From NCBI GenBank assembly GCA_964509695.1, contig CAZDXN010000001.1, positions 1 to 64,000 on the forward strand: a DNA stretch of 64,000 nt. Direction: 5' to 3'. Source of the DNA: 2-01-FULL-50-23 sp964509695 (GTDB taxonomy: Bacteria; Patescibacteriota; Microgenomatia; UBA1400; MFAQ01). Position 1 is the first letter of the stretch; every line of letters begins with the position of its first letter. Made by a program: the position numbers and the translations under genes. The notes under the pieces are model-generated. The model had not been told where the DNA came from. It ran no database searches and saw nothing but the letters and a program-made list of their open reading frames with translations. Shown piece by piece: positions 44,372 to 53,214 of this stretch.

Positions 44372-45205
44372 GTGAAACTAACAGTTACGCTTGCCACCTT
44401 CAATGAAGAGGCGAATCTCGCCCGCTGCCTCACCGCCGTCAAGGATCTCGCCGACGAGATCATTGTTGTTGACGGTTCATCTACCGACAGGACAAGAGAA
44501 ATAGCCAAGCGATTTGGCGCCAAAGTCATCAAGACTACCAATCCGCCGGTTTTTCATATCAACAAACAGAAGGCAAACGACCTAGCTCAAGGAGATTGGA
44601 TACTCCAGCTCGACGCCGACGAGACCGTCACCCGGCAACTAAATAAAGAGATCAAAAATCTCTTGGCCGGTAAATCATTTGGCTACGATTCCTGGGCCTC
44701 ACCGATCAAACGACTTTTTGGTCGCAGGATCACGCCGCTTTTGGTACCAGCCGCCGCATATTATCTTCCCCGGCATAACTATTTTCTAGGCCGGTATCTT
44801 AGGAACGCCGGCCAGTACCCCGATCCAGTCATCCGTCTCTTTCAAAGAGGCAAAGCTCATCTTCCCGCCAAAGACGTTCACGAGCAGATGGCTGTCGCCG
44901 GCAGCATCGGTTGGCTCACCGGCGAGCTTGATCACTTTGCCACCCCTGACTTTTCCCGTTACTTAATGCGTGAAAACCGCTATTCCTCACTTGCCGCGGT
45001 GGATCTGAAGAACTCGGGAGTAGAGGTCTCAATCCTTAATACGATTAATTACCTATTTATCAAACCTTTTGGCACCTTCTTGTCGCTCTATTTCCGTTAC
45101 CGCGGCTTCATGGATGGTTTTCCGGGTTTCGTTTTTTCTCTCTACTCCGGCTTTCATCACGCCTTTTCTTACATGAAATTATGGGAGCTTTACCAAAATG
45201 ACTAA
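44372..45205 (+). CDS. GT2 family glycosyltransferase (WaaE/KdtX-like)
   Basis: 277 residues from GTG 44372. LTVTLATFNEEANLARCL, LADEIIVVDGSSTDRT and LQLDADETV give the complete GT-A donor site, and the PDPVIRLFQRGKAHLP and HEQM elements are those of WaaE/KdtX-type enzymes (acceptor region). It heads a four-gene rightward operon with a GT4 enzyme, a PIG-V-like GT-C protein and a flippase, a set that could build and export one lipid-linked oligosaccharide. It overlaps the next gene by 8 bases. Confidence 0.91.
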   Translation: MKLTVTLATFNEEANLARCLTAVKDLADEIIVVDGSSTDRTREIAKRFGAKVIKTTNPPVFHINKQKANDLAQGDWILQLDADETVTRQLNKEIKNLLAGKSFGYDSWASPIKRLFGRRITPLLVPAAAYYLPRHNYFLGRYLRNAGQYPDPVIRLFQRGKAHLPAKDVHEQMAVAGSIGWLTGELDHFATPDFSRYLMRENRYSSLAAVDLKNSGVEVSILNTINYLFIKPFGTFLSLYFRYRGFMDGFPGFVFSLYSGFHHAFSYMKLWELYQND

Positions 45206-46256
45206 ATTTAGAGTTCAGTTCCCCGGTCGGGAGCACTCCAAGGGTCGCGGCATCGGCCGATACACCGAATCCCTAATTGAGGCCTTAGAAAAAACGAACG
45301 AAGTCGAGCTCGTCGATACCAATCCCGACCTGATTCATTACGGCTTCTTTGACCTCTTTTACCATACCCTGCCAAATTCATTTTCCCGACCGACCGTCGC
45401 CACCGTCCACGACCTCACCCCCCTAGTTCTTTCGAAGCTCTACCCCCAAGGTTTTCGCGCCAAGATAAATCTGGCTCTCCAAAAATATTCCCTTTCAAAA
45501 GTTTCCGCCGTCATCACCGACTCACAAAACTCAAAAAAAGACATTGTTAGTCTCCTCGGGATTCCAGAGAATATAATTCACCCGATTCACTTGGCCGTCG
45601 CCCCGGAACTGGGCAAAACAGTCACCCAAAAGAGGCTTGGGTCAACAAAAGAAAAATATCACCTACCCGAACAATTCATCTTTTATTTGGGGGGAATCAA
45701 CCCCAACAAAAATTTGCTCCGACTGGCCAAGGTCTGTCAAAAATTAAACCTGATACTAGTCTTAGGTGGGGGAGAGTTCACCAAAGCTCCAGTCAAAACC
45801 TTTTCCCTAAAAGAAAGGCTTGGGCTTCAATCCAATCACCCGGAGCTAGCTGAATTTTACGCGATTCAAAGACTGATTGCCTCCAACCCACTCATCATGG
45901 CCACCGGCCCGATTGCCCGGGAAGATCTTTCCGCCATCTATCGTCTGGCGACCATCTATTGCCAACCGTCCCTGTATGAAGGTTTCGGTCTGACCGTTTT
46001 GGAAGCCATGACCGCCGGTTGTCCGGTGGTCTCCTCCGACACCAGTTCGCTCCCCGAGATCTATCCGACCGGTACCCTAACCTTCAATCCGGAAAAACAA
46101 GACGAAATTGAAACTGCTCTAACTGCCGCATTGTCCCTACCGTCTTCCCAAAAGAAACTCCAGCTTGCCCGCCAAAAGGAAAAAGCCGCCTCGTTCTCAT
46201 GGGAGAAAACCGCCAAAGCCACTCTTGCAGTTTATCAATCGGTTTTAAATATATAA
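45198..46256 (+). CDS. GT4 family glycosyltransferase
   Basis: 352 residues. The N-terminal domain has GRGIGRYTESLIEAL and VATVHDLTPLVLSKLYP, the C-terminal domain FYLGGINPNKNL and YEGFGLTVLEAMTAGCPV with the EX7E motif and SSLPEI. This is the MtfB/WbpZ-like branch of retaining GT4 enzymes, often mannosyltransferases, in the cytoplasm. Shares one base of its stop with the next gene's ATG (TAATG). No membrane segment. Confidence 0.91.
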   Translation: MTKFRVQFPGREHSKGRGIGRYTESLIEALEKTNEVELVDTNPDLIHYGFFDLFYHTLPNSFSRPTVATVHDLTPLVLSKLYPQGFRAKINLALQKYSLSKVSAVITDSQNSKKDIVSLLGIPENIIHPIHLAVAPELGKTVTQKRLGSTKEKYHLPEQFIFYLGGINPNKNLLRLAKVCQKLNLILVLGGGEFTKAPVKTFSLKERLGLQSNHPELAEFYAIQRLIASNPLIMATGPIAREDLSAIYRLATIYCQPSLYEGFGLTVLEAMTAGCPVVSSDTSSLPEIYPTGTLTFNPEKQDEIETALTAALSLPSSQKKLQLARQKEKAASFSWEKTAKATLAVYQSVLNI

Positions 46257-47368
46257 TGCTCAAAATACTGATCAAATATTTGGCCGTTTGGCGTCTTGCC
46301 ACCCTCGCCGTGGCCTTTCTCGCCGCCTACACGCTTCCCCTCAAGGACTGCTGTCAGAGTTTCGGCAAGAATATTGACTTCAATTATCTAACCCGGATCT
46401 GGGCAAATTTTGCCGGGGGTGATTTTCTCGATCTAGCCAAGTTCAGTTATGGCCCGCCTCTCGAAAAGGGTACCTATATTCTCTTTCCATTATTTCCTTG
46501 GTTGATCGGGGAAGTTACCCGAATTACTTCCGATTATCTTGCCTCTGGTCTGCTCATTGCCCATCTTAGTTTAATTCTCGCCCTATTAATACTTTATCGG
46601 TTGGTAAAACTGGATTTCAAAGAGAACATTGCCCGTTTGACTCTAACCCTATTGATGATTTTCCCAACCTCCTTTTTTTTCGGCTCGGTCTACACCGAGT
46701 CATTTTTTCTACTCCTAGTAGTCCTGACCTTCTATCTGACGAGGAAAAATTACCTACTCCTTGCTTGTTTGACCGCCCTTTTTGCCTCTGCCACCCGATT
46801 TGCCGGAATATTTCTCTGGCCAGCCATCATTTGGGAAGTCTGGCAGGGTCATGATCAAAGAAAAGTCATTTGGTTACTGCTTCCCCCACTCGGCCTCCTC
46901 TCGTATATGAAATATCTGTCTGAGAGAACCGGGGACGCTCTATACTTTCTGAAGGTCTCTCCCGACTTTGGCCCAAATCTGGTGATTAGCAAAGTAATCT
47001 TGCTTCATCAGGTGTTCTACCGCTACACCAAAATGATCCTCTTTGGTAGCCACACCGACATCAGTTTTGCCGTCATCATTCTCGAGCTCGTTATCGGAGT
47101 TCTCTGCTTAATTCTAACCATTATAGCCTTCAGGAAGTTGCGTTTCTCGTATGCCCTTTTTCTTCTCCTCTCTTATCTTATCCCCACCTTTACTGGCACC
47201 TTTGTCTCCCAACCGCGCTACCTTCTCACCGCTTTTCCCGGATTTATTCTTCTGGCTTTGTGGTTTTCCAAACAGGGGCAGTTGATGAAGCGGTTCTACA
47301 TAGCTCTTAACGTCATCTTTGCCATTATTATGATTGCCCTCTTCACCCGAGGTTATTTTATCGGATGA
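46256..47368 (+). CDS. PIG-V-like GT-C membrane protein
   Basis: 370 residues from ATG 46256, which shares the A of the preceding TAA; earlier in-frame codons lie inside the GT4 gene. FPLFPWLIGEV, FPTSFFFGSVYTESFF and SATRFAGIFLWP are landmarks of PIG-V/mannosyltransferase-2-like proteins. The usual W/F-D-G-x-H-Y loop is changed to FAGGDFLDLAKF, keeping only the Asp. Its relative at 61566-62684 keeps the canonical form. About nine hydrophobic segments. ATGA overlap with the flippase gene. Confidence 0.86.
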   Translation: MLKILIKYLAVWRLATLAVAFLAAYTLPLKDCCQSFGKNIDFNYLTRIWANFAGGDFLDLAKFSYGPPLEKGTYILFPLFPWLIGEVTRITSDYLASGLLIAHLSLILALLILYRLVKLDFKENIARLTLTLLMIFPTSFFFGSVYTESFFLLLVVLTFYLTRKNYLLLACLTALFASATRFAGIFLWPAIIWEVWQGHDQRKVIWLLLPPLGLLSYMKYLSERTGDALYFLKVSPDFGPNLVISKVILLHQVFYRYTKMILFGSHTDISFAVIILELVIGVLCLILTIIAFRKLRFSYALFLLLSYLIPTFTGTFVSQPRYLLTAFPGFILLALWFSKQGQLMKRFYIALNVIFAIIMIALFTRGYFIG

Positions 47369-48615
47369 AAAAATTTTTTCGCCTCCTCTCCACCCCTACG
47401 GCTCGGTCATCTGCTTTTTACTATTTCGGAAACTTCACCATCGGTGTCGGACGGTATTTTTTCCATCTGCTCCTGCTCCGCTTGCTTCTGCCGTCTGAAT
47501 ATGGGGAGTTCTTGGCCTATCTGTCCCTCCTTTATATATTGGGAATTCCGAACACCGCCGTGAGCAATCTGGTCGTCAAGTTTGTTGCCGAGTTCAAGGG
47601 CAGGCGCGATCACCATTCGATCAACCAGCTGTTTTATTATCTGGTTAGGAAACTTACTCCGATCAGTCTTAGCATTGGCGCGCTCATGATATTTTTTGCC
47701 AATTCACTCTCTTCGGTCTTCAAGGCCCACTCAACCGCCTTCGTAATCCTCGGACTTTCGCTCTTTATCGGACTTCTCAGCACCATCATCAGGAGTTACC
47801 TTCTCGCTTTTCAACGATTTGTCGCTCAAATCATAATCGGTTTCTCGGAGATCTGTGTCACTTTAATTCTTGCCTATATATTTATCAAAATCGGTCTTTC
47901 TGCGACCGGAGCCGTCCTGGCCCAGATACTCTCCGGAATCATCAGTCTGACGATCTGCCTTTATCTAATCCGGAAAGAGATCTTTCCAATCTCTACCAAG
48001 ACAAACAGGGAATTCAACCTCGGTTCTTTTACCGGTTATAGTCTGATATTTGCCATTGGTTCCCTCTCGTTAATTAGTTCCGACGTTTTATTGGTTCGTT
48101 ATTATTTTAGTGAACATCTTTCCGGCATCTATTCCTCGCTTTCGGTCATCGGTCGGATCGTCTATTTCGGTCTCGGGCCATTAATCGGCCTGGTCCTTCC
48201 AATAGCTTCTCACCGCCACGCTGCCACCGGATCATCCAAGGGAGTCTTCCTCAAACTTGGGTCAGTCATCCTTGTTTTTGGGTTATTGGCCACCCTGATA
48301 TTCGTAATCTTTCCGAGTTTGATCATGAGAACTTTGTCTGGAGTCAATTATCTAGAGGGAGCCTCTCTACTCCCAATCTTTGCCGGAAGCATGCTTCTTT
48401 TTTCCTTCAGTATGTTTATCCTTTCTTATCTTATGGCCATCGGAAAACCAAAATTCAATCTATTTTTATTAGCCGCCACAATCGCCCAACCGCTTATAGT
48501 TTTTATCTTTCATCAAAGCCTGATTCAAGTGGTCAGTTCAAATCTGATTCTCGAGTTCGTATTGTTCCTTAGTCTTTTCTGGGTCCTATTCCGCGAACTT
48601 TCAAGGACTCTTTAG
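47365..48615 (+). CDS. Oligosaccharide flippase (MOP superfamily)
   Basis: 416 residues, about twelve hydrophobic segments, shorter than the WzxC-like protein at 7184. FGNFTIGVGRYFFHLLLLRLL and PSEYGEFLAYLSLL near the N-terminus are typical of polysaccharide exporters of the MOP group. It should move the lipid-linked product of the two upstream glycosyltransferases outward. The last 47 bases overlap the end of the convergent 48569 gene, so the C-terminal 15 residues of both proteins come from the same DNA. Confidence 0.88.
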   Translation: MKKFFRLLSTPTARSSAFYYFGNFTIGVGRYFFHLLLLRLLLPSEYGEFLAYLSLLYILGIPNTAVSNLVVKFVAEFKGRRDHHSINQLFYYLVRKLTPISLSIGALMIFFANSLSSVFKAHSTAFVILGLSLFIGLLSTIIRSYLLAFQRFVAQIIIGFSEICVTLILAYIFIKIGLSATGAVLAQILSGIISLTICLYLIRKEIFPISTKTNREFNLGSFTGYSLIFAIGSLSLISSDVLLVRYYFSEHLSGIYSSLSVIGRIVYFGLGPLIGLVLPIASHRHAATGSSKGVFLKLGSVILVFGLLATLIFVIFPSLIMRTLSGVNYLEGASLLPIFAGSMLLFSFSMFILSYLMAIGKPKFNLFLLAATIAQPLIVFIFHQSLIQVVSSNLILEFVLFLSLFWVLFRELSRTL

Positions 48616-50212
48616 TCCGATTATCAGCCTTCTTTTTCAGAGGATTAGTTTTGTATCCGAATAGAATCGGAATGCCGTTCGGGTCGTTTATTTCAAAGAC
48701 TTTGACGAGGAAGTGCTCGTCGACCTGTTGACTTGAAATAGCCAATGCGTCACCGACGAGGATTTGATCCACAAATACATCGCGAGCCCAAGTTACCGGC
48801 CTTAATTCTAGGTTGGCAAAACGGTGACTAAGATCAATATTGGGGACAGAATAATAATTCGCCAAAAGCTCTGACAGCATCAGTTCCTGATATATGTCCG
48901 GCGGATATTTTAGGTAAAAAAGTAGGTTAACGTAAACCGTTCTGGCTCTGGCCGAGTCGATGACAAAGCGGTCGCTCGGCCTATCTTTGATTATTCCGGC
49001 CAACTGTTCGTAGCCGTAGCTCCAATAAGGCCATCTCTCCTTTGGAAAAAGAACAAAATAGGACCTCCAGAGTAATAGTAATGAAAAGGCGGACAATAAT
49101 ATGAATCCACTTACGAAGAATCTCCGGCCCACCCTTGACTTAATAAACTCAAAACCGAGCGAAATTACCAGGATTATCGGCACGATCAAAGGCATTACTC
49201 TTTGAATTGAAATAAAATGTCCCGAGAGCGCACCGGGAATCGGGGACACGAGAAGCCATACAATCAGGAACTTTCCCGCCGGTGTACCCTTCTTAAGGTA
49301 AAGTCGGTACAAACCGATTAGGAAAGGAATTATCAGCCATGAGTAGATTAGAGGTAATTCGGGGGACGTATGTTGCAAATTGATATCAGAGGATATTCCG
49401 AATAATTCCTTTGGTGAAAAATAGGTTAGCCACTGCGAAACGAAGTCCTTGATCATTTCACCGGTATTCGGATTCATCAGTGAGTTTTTTACCCAAAACG
49501 ACCTCGTCGTAAGTAAAAATAAGTTAGGAATCTGAGTCACAAATAATACTATCGATCCGATGATAATTTTCTTTGTATTTCTCTTGACAAAAATTTGTTT
49601 TCTGAAAAAAACAACAATTGAAAATAGAAAGATCGGAACCAAATATCTCTCGGTATGGGCGATGTAACTCGATATCGATAATACGAATAGTCCAACCAAC
49701 GAGACCTTTTTTTGGGAAAGACCATCCCACAGAAAAAACATTCCGAGCGAGAAGATAATATATCCGGTGGTCACCTCATAACCAACTCGGGCGTAATAAA
49801 ATACCCAAGGAATTATGGCAAAAGTAAAAGCCCCCGCGAGCCCGACGAGTCGGGATCTAAACAAACCAAGTTTCTCGACAAACAGATAGACAATTACAAT
49901 CCCCAAAAGACTAACCATTCCCGATGGAATTCTGATCGCCGCCGCACTTATCCCAAAAATCTTGATTGCCGGAACTGTCAGATAAACATACAAAGGTGGT
50001 GTATAAGCTCCAAAGAAACGAAAGGCGATGGGGAAGAATTTGCCGAATTCATCTCTTCCCGTCAGCAGAATCGAATAGGCGTTATATCCCACCGCCGCCT
50101 CGTCATCCGAAAGACCAATCGGTAATTGGTTTATCATATAAAAGTACAAAAAGGCAGCCAAAAGAATTATCAGGAGCAATAATCCATAGATCAGCCAGTC
50201 CTTATTTTTCAT
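48569..50212 (-). CDS. GT39-like membrane glycosyltransferase, 'DDEAAVGYNA' type
   Basis: 547 residues. D37-E38 in LSDDEAAVGYNAYSILL, TGRDEFGKFFPI, and the C-terminal domain with WSYGYEQLA near residue 395, ending NDPNGIPILFGYKT. Nearest in pattern to the 28788 gene, and like it preceded by a small membrane protein whose gene overlaps it (11 bases). The basic tail after NPLKKKADNR is encoded within the overlap with the convergent flippase gene and may be a late extension. Confidence 0.9.
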   Translation of the reverse strand: MKNKDWLIYGLLLLIILLAAFLYFYMINQLPIGLSDDEAAVGYNAYSILLTGRDEFGKFFPIAFRFFGAYTPPLYVYLTVPAIKIFGISAAAIRIPSGMVSLLGIVIVYLFVEKLGLFRSRLVGLAGAFTFAIIPWVFYYARVGYEVTTGYIIFSLGMFFLWDGLSQKKVSLVGLFVLSISSYIAHTERYLVPIFLFSIVVFFRKQIFVKRNTKKIIIGSIVLFVTQIPNLFLLTTRSFWVKNSLMNPNTGEMIKDFVSQWLTYFSPKELFGISSDINLQHTSPELPLIYSWLIIPFLIGLYRLYLKKGTPAGKFLIVWLLVSPIPGALSGHFISIQRVMPLIVPIILVISLGFEFIKSRVGRRFFVSGFILLSAFSLLLLWRSYFVLFPKERWPYWSYGYEQLAGIIKDRPSDRFVIDSARARTVYVNLLFYLKYPPDIYQELMLSELLANYYSVPNIDLSHRFANLELRPVTWARDVFVDQILVGDALAISSQQVDEHFLVKVFEINDPNGIPILFGYKTNPLKKKADNRTKESLKVRGIGPRKD

Positions 50213-50693
50213 GAGGTATCAGAAACTTCATCAAAACTTTAAACATCCCCCAGAGAGCCCCTCCATAAATTACCGGATAGAGACTGAACGGACCCATGGC
50301 ATTTTCGTGACCGATGATAGTCAGAAGAGCAATCGGCAGGGAGGTCAGAAAAAGTACCGGTTTCGGGTTGTTTTTTACCGCTTCAAAGAAGCCAATGACA
50401 AAGAAAGGAAGGAAGATTGGCTGAATGTAAGACGTGAACAATGAAAATAGATCAAAATTTTCGAGGAAGTTTTTCTCCAGTTTAAAATATATTACCGCTT
50501 CTGGTCTGGCCTCAATCAAATTTGCCAGCCGGTAAAAAGCCGGTGAATACTCGTTCATTCGCCTAAGCTGGGCAATCCTTTCGATTTCCGTTAATTGACC
50601 ATAATTGGTTGGTTTCGTCCCTCGATATTGGAGAAATAGAAGACCCAACATCAACAAAACAGCCAGATAATATATCCCTCTTCCCAACCTCAC
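50202..50693 (-). CDS. Small membrane protein paired with a GT39-like gene (paralogue of 28171-28791)
   Basis: 163 residues from GTG 50693. A hydrophobic N-terminus (about 6-22), an outer loop with YSPAFYRLANLIEARPEA, and three membrane segments from about residue 83. The loop and the later SLYPVIYGGA element match the 206-residue protein at 28171. Shorter by one segment. It lies directly upstream of, and overlaps, a GT39-like gene, as the other copy does. Function unknown; accessory subunit proposed. Confidence 0.8.
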   Translation of the reverse strand: MRLGRGIYYLAVLLMLGLLFLQYRGTKPTNYGQLTEIERIAQLRRMNEYSPAFYRLANLIEARPEAVIYFKLEKNFLENFDLFSLFTSYIQPIFLPFFVIGFFEAVKNNPKPVLFLTSLPIALLTIIGHENAMGPFSLYPVIYGGALWGMFKVLMKFLIPHEK

Positions 50694-50700
50694 CCCTACG

Positions 50701-50706
50701 ATTATA
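50701..50706 (-). promoter_or_regulatory. -10 box (TATAAT) for the leftward pair
   Basis: Exact TATAAT on the minus strand, seven bases before GTG 50693, giving a leaderless or near-leaderless transcript. A -35 box is not evident. Confidence 0.45.
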
Positions 50707-50717
50707 TGCTTTTAGTT

Positions 50718-50723
50718 TATAAT
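50718..50723 (+). promoter_or_regulatory. -10 box (TATAAT) for the Dpm1-like gene
   Basis: Exact TATAAT 13 bases before ATG 50737, in a 43-base divergent gap that also carries the minus-strand box. No clear -35. Confidence 0.45.
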
Positions 50724-50736
50724 CCAAAGATAGTTC

Positions 50737-51567
50737 ATGAAAAAAACTATTGTCGATCAACCCCTCCGCGCCGATCCGAATTTGCTCTCAGTTATTGTCC
50801 CCGCCTACAACTGTCTGACCATCGACCGGGACCTGTTGGGGATCCAAAAATATCTCGACGAACTCAATCGTCCTTACGAGATAATCTGTGTGATCGATGG
50901 TACAAAAAACAACGATGACCCCACTTCCGAATTAGCCAAATCCGTCCGGGGATTGAGAATAAAAGTCTATCCCTACAAAGAAAATCGCGGCAAAGGTTAT
51001 GCGGTCAGATTTGGTATGGCCCGGGCCAGAGGAGGCATTATCGCCTTTATTGACGCTGGGAATGACTTGAACGCCTCTGGAATCGGCCTGGCACTAGAAC
51101 ACTTGAAGTGGTACAAGGCGGACATCATCGTCGGTAGCAAAAGGCACCATGCCAGCCGGGTCGATTATCCTTTCCAACGGAAGGTCCTTAGTTTTATCGT
51201 CCAACGGGCCACTCGTCTCCTGTTCGGCGTTGACGTCTCTGATACTCAAACAGGCCTAAAGGTCTTCCGTCGCGAGGTCCTCGAAAAGGTTTTACCTCGG
51301 TTGGTGGTGAAGCGCTGGGCCTTTGACCTTGAGATGCTTGCCGCCGCCCATAGGCTTGGTTTCACCCGGATTTATGAATCTCCAATTGAACTTCAATTCA
51401 ACTTTGCTAGCAATATCGGTCTGGGTTCAGTCGTGAACTTCGTCAACGACTACCTAGCCATTTTCTATCGGACTCATCTGCTTCACTACTACGATGATTC
51501 TCACCACGATCTCTGGGCCGACGACCCCGATCTGAAACTAAAGTACACCTCAATAAGTAGCGTCTAA
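50737..51567 (+). CDS. GT2 polyprenyl-phosphate sugar synthase (Dpm1-like)
   Basis: 276 residues. SVIVPAYNCLTIDRDL, NRGKGYAVRFGMARARGG and FIDAGNDL (D106, D110) give the Dpm1-like donor site; QTGLKVFRREVLEKVLPR and WAFDLEMLAAAHRLGF are the conserved second half of dolichol/polyprenyl-phosphate mannosyl- and glucosyltransferases. It has no GtrA or membrane domain; the C-terminal IFYRTHLLHYYDD region may bind the membrane surface. It would load one sugar from a nucleotide donor onto polyprenyl phosphate, the donor type GT-C enzymes use, and it is the only such synthase among the 15 GT2/GT4 genes here. Convergent overlap of 18 bases with the next gene. Confidence 0.9.
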   Translation: MKKTIVDQPLRADPNLLSVIVPAYNCLTIDRDLLGIQKYLDELNRPYEIICVIDGTKNNDDPTSELAKSVRGLRIKVYPYKENRGKGYAVRFGMARARGGIIAFIDAGNDLNASGIGLALEHLKWYKADIIVGSKRHHASRVDYPFQRKVLSFIVQRATRLLFGVDVSDTQTGLKVFRREVLEKVLPRLVVKRWAFDLEMLAAAHRLGFTRIYESPIELQFNFASNIGLGSVVNFVNDYLAIFYRTHLLHYYDDSHHDLWADDPDLKLKYTSISSV

Positions 51568-53214
51568 CATTTGTCTGGCTGTTGAATTGGTAGGATCCAG
51601 CCTGAGCGCTTCTCTGAATGCCTCAATTGCCTTTTCTTTGTTATTTCCCGTCACGTAAATTACCCCCAAGATTCTCCAAGACTCGGTGGTGGGGTTAATT
51701 TTTATTCCCTTCAAGACTATTTCCTCCGCACCCTTTAAATCATTTTTTTTGACCGAGATAACCGCCAACTGCAGATAAGTCTGCCAAATCATCGGATTAA
51801 TTTCCAAAGCTTTGTAATAGTATTTTGTCGCCTCGTCTAATCTATCGGAAGAAAGATAGGCGTTCCCCAAATTGTGGTATGCATAGGAATATCTCGGGTT
51901 GATGGTCACCGCTTTTTTAAACTCCTCAATAGCTTTGTCCCATTCTTTTCTTCTCGAATATAGATCTCCGAGATTGTTGTGATTTTGATCGCTTGACGGA
52001 GATATCTTCTCCATCGATAGCCAAAGAGAATCTTCACTTTTCCAATCTCGGTTCCTCACGATTGTTCTTGTTCCTAGTGCCAGCAACAAAATTACCAAAA
52101 TTGTAATATTGACGCCTTTCGGAACCTTTTTTCCGATCAACCTCTCATATATCAGAATACTGGTCACGATCAGACCGATCAATCCAAAGTAGGTATATCT
52201 CTCCGCCACGATCCAAGTCACCCCCCAAGGCGTCAGAGTGATGGATATCCCCCAAAAAAACCACATAATCCAAAAGGCAATTCTCTTGTCGCGAAACCAT
52301 CCCCAGACCGCCAAAGACACTAATAGAAGTGATATCACGAAGTACCAGACAATCTGAGTTACCGTAAAACTCATTTCCGAGTGATACAGGGTCAGTTTGT
52401 CGGGCCAAAGGAGCAATGAAAGATAATTGGAGATGGCGACAGGGGCTTGTAGCAGTGGGCTGGGCCGGCTCAGGTCACTCCCCTTGGTTTCAACAAAGGA
52501 GGTAATTCTGGTATTTAATCCAGCTAGGTTAATCAAGGTAAATCCGATAGCAGTTGAATAAAAAACCACCAACCTCTTCCAATTTTTTCGAAAAGTTCCC
52601 TGCAGTATTTCATAGATAGTTAGGATTGGCGCGATACTGATCGTAATTTGGGCAAAACTTAATGAGCCAAGATATGCCAGCCATCCCCTCCAGTCTGTTT
52701 TTACCGACGAACTCTTTAGGTAGAAAAAAACCGCCAGTAGTCCAAAAAACGTCCCCGCAGAATACGGCGCTGCAGATATCCAAACTACCCCTTCGGTTAA
52801 TAATGGGTGAACCGCAAAGATTAGAGCCGCCGCCAAAGCCATCCCAAATCCGGTCAACCCAAGCAGGATAACATAAATCAAATTAGCCGAGCCGGCATGG
52901 AAAAGGACATTGACCAGTCTATAAGGGAGGGGATTGTCGTGAGCTATAAGCGCCGTAAAATACCGGACAATTATGTAAGCGAAGCCAAAGGGGTTAGCGG
53001 CAAGGCTAGTAAACAACTTCGTTTTAAGTGGATTTCTCAAAATTCCGGGAAGGTCATCAGAGACAAAGGCATTGTTAAGGGAGTTAATATATACCAACAA
53101 AACCGTCATTGTTATTAAGAAAAATACCCACCACTTCATTTCAACCCGCCGCTCTTTAGGTCTGGGCGCCTCAATCTTTAACTCGTTTTTCTTTTGTCTC
53201 TGTTTTTTGCTCAT
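51550..53214 (-). CDS. TMTC-like GT-C membrane protein with C-terminal TPR repeats
   Basis: 554 residues. A basic N-terminal tail (about 1-27, rich in K, R and E), a first membrane segment, then FVSDDLPGILRN with D53-D54, the acid pair of TMTC/O-mannosyltransferase-like proteins; FAVHPLLTEGVVWISA is a second landmark of that family. From about residue 415 to the end there are about four TPR units (NNLGDLYSRRKEWDKAIEEF and others). In TMTC enzymes the TPRs face the same side as the active site and bind the protein acceptor, which suggests protein O-glycosylation here. Last gene of the leftward 51.5-58.4 kb operon. Confidence 0.9.
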   Translation of the reverse strand: MSKKQRQKKNELKIEAPRPKERRVEMKWWVFFLITMTVLLVYINSLNNAFVSDDLPGILRNPLKTKLFTSLAANPFGFAYIIVRYFTALIAHDNPLPYRLVNVLFHAGSANLIYVILLGLTGFGMALAAALIFAVHPLLTEGVVWISAAPYSAGTFFGLLAVFFYLKSSSVKTDWRGWLAYLGSLSFAQITISIAPILTIYEILQGTFRKNWKRLVVFYSTAIGFTLINLAGLNTRITSFVETKGSDLSRPSPLLQAPVAISNYLSLLLWPDKLTLYHSEMSFTVTQIVWYFVISLLLVSLAVWGWFRDKRIAFWIMWFFWGISITLTPWGVTWIVAERYTYFGLIGLIVTSILIYERLIGKKVPKGVNITILVILLLALGTRTIVRNRDWKSEDSLWLSMEKISPSSDQNHNNLGDLYSRRKEWDKAIEEFKKAVTINPRYSYAYHNLGNAYLSSDRLDEATKYYYKALEINPMIWQTYLQLAVISVKKNDLKGAEEIVLKGIKINPTTESWRILGVIYVTGNNKEKAIEAFREALRLDPTNSTARQMLDATY

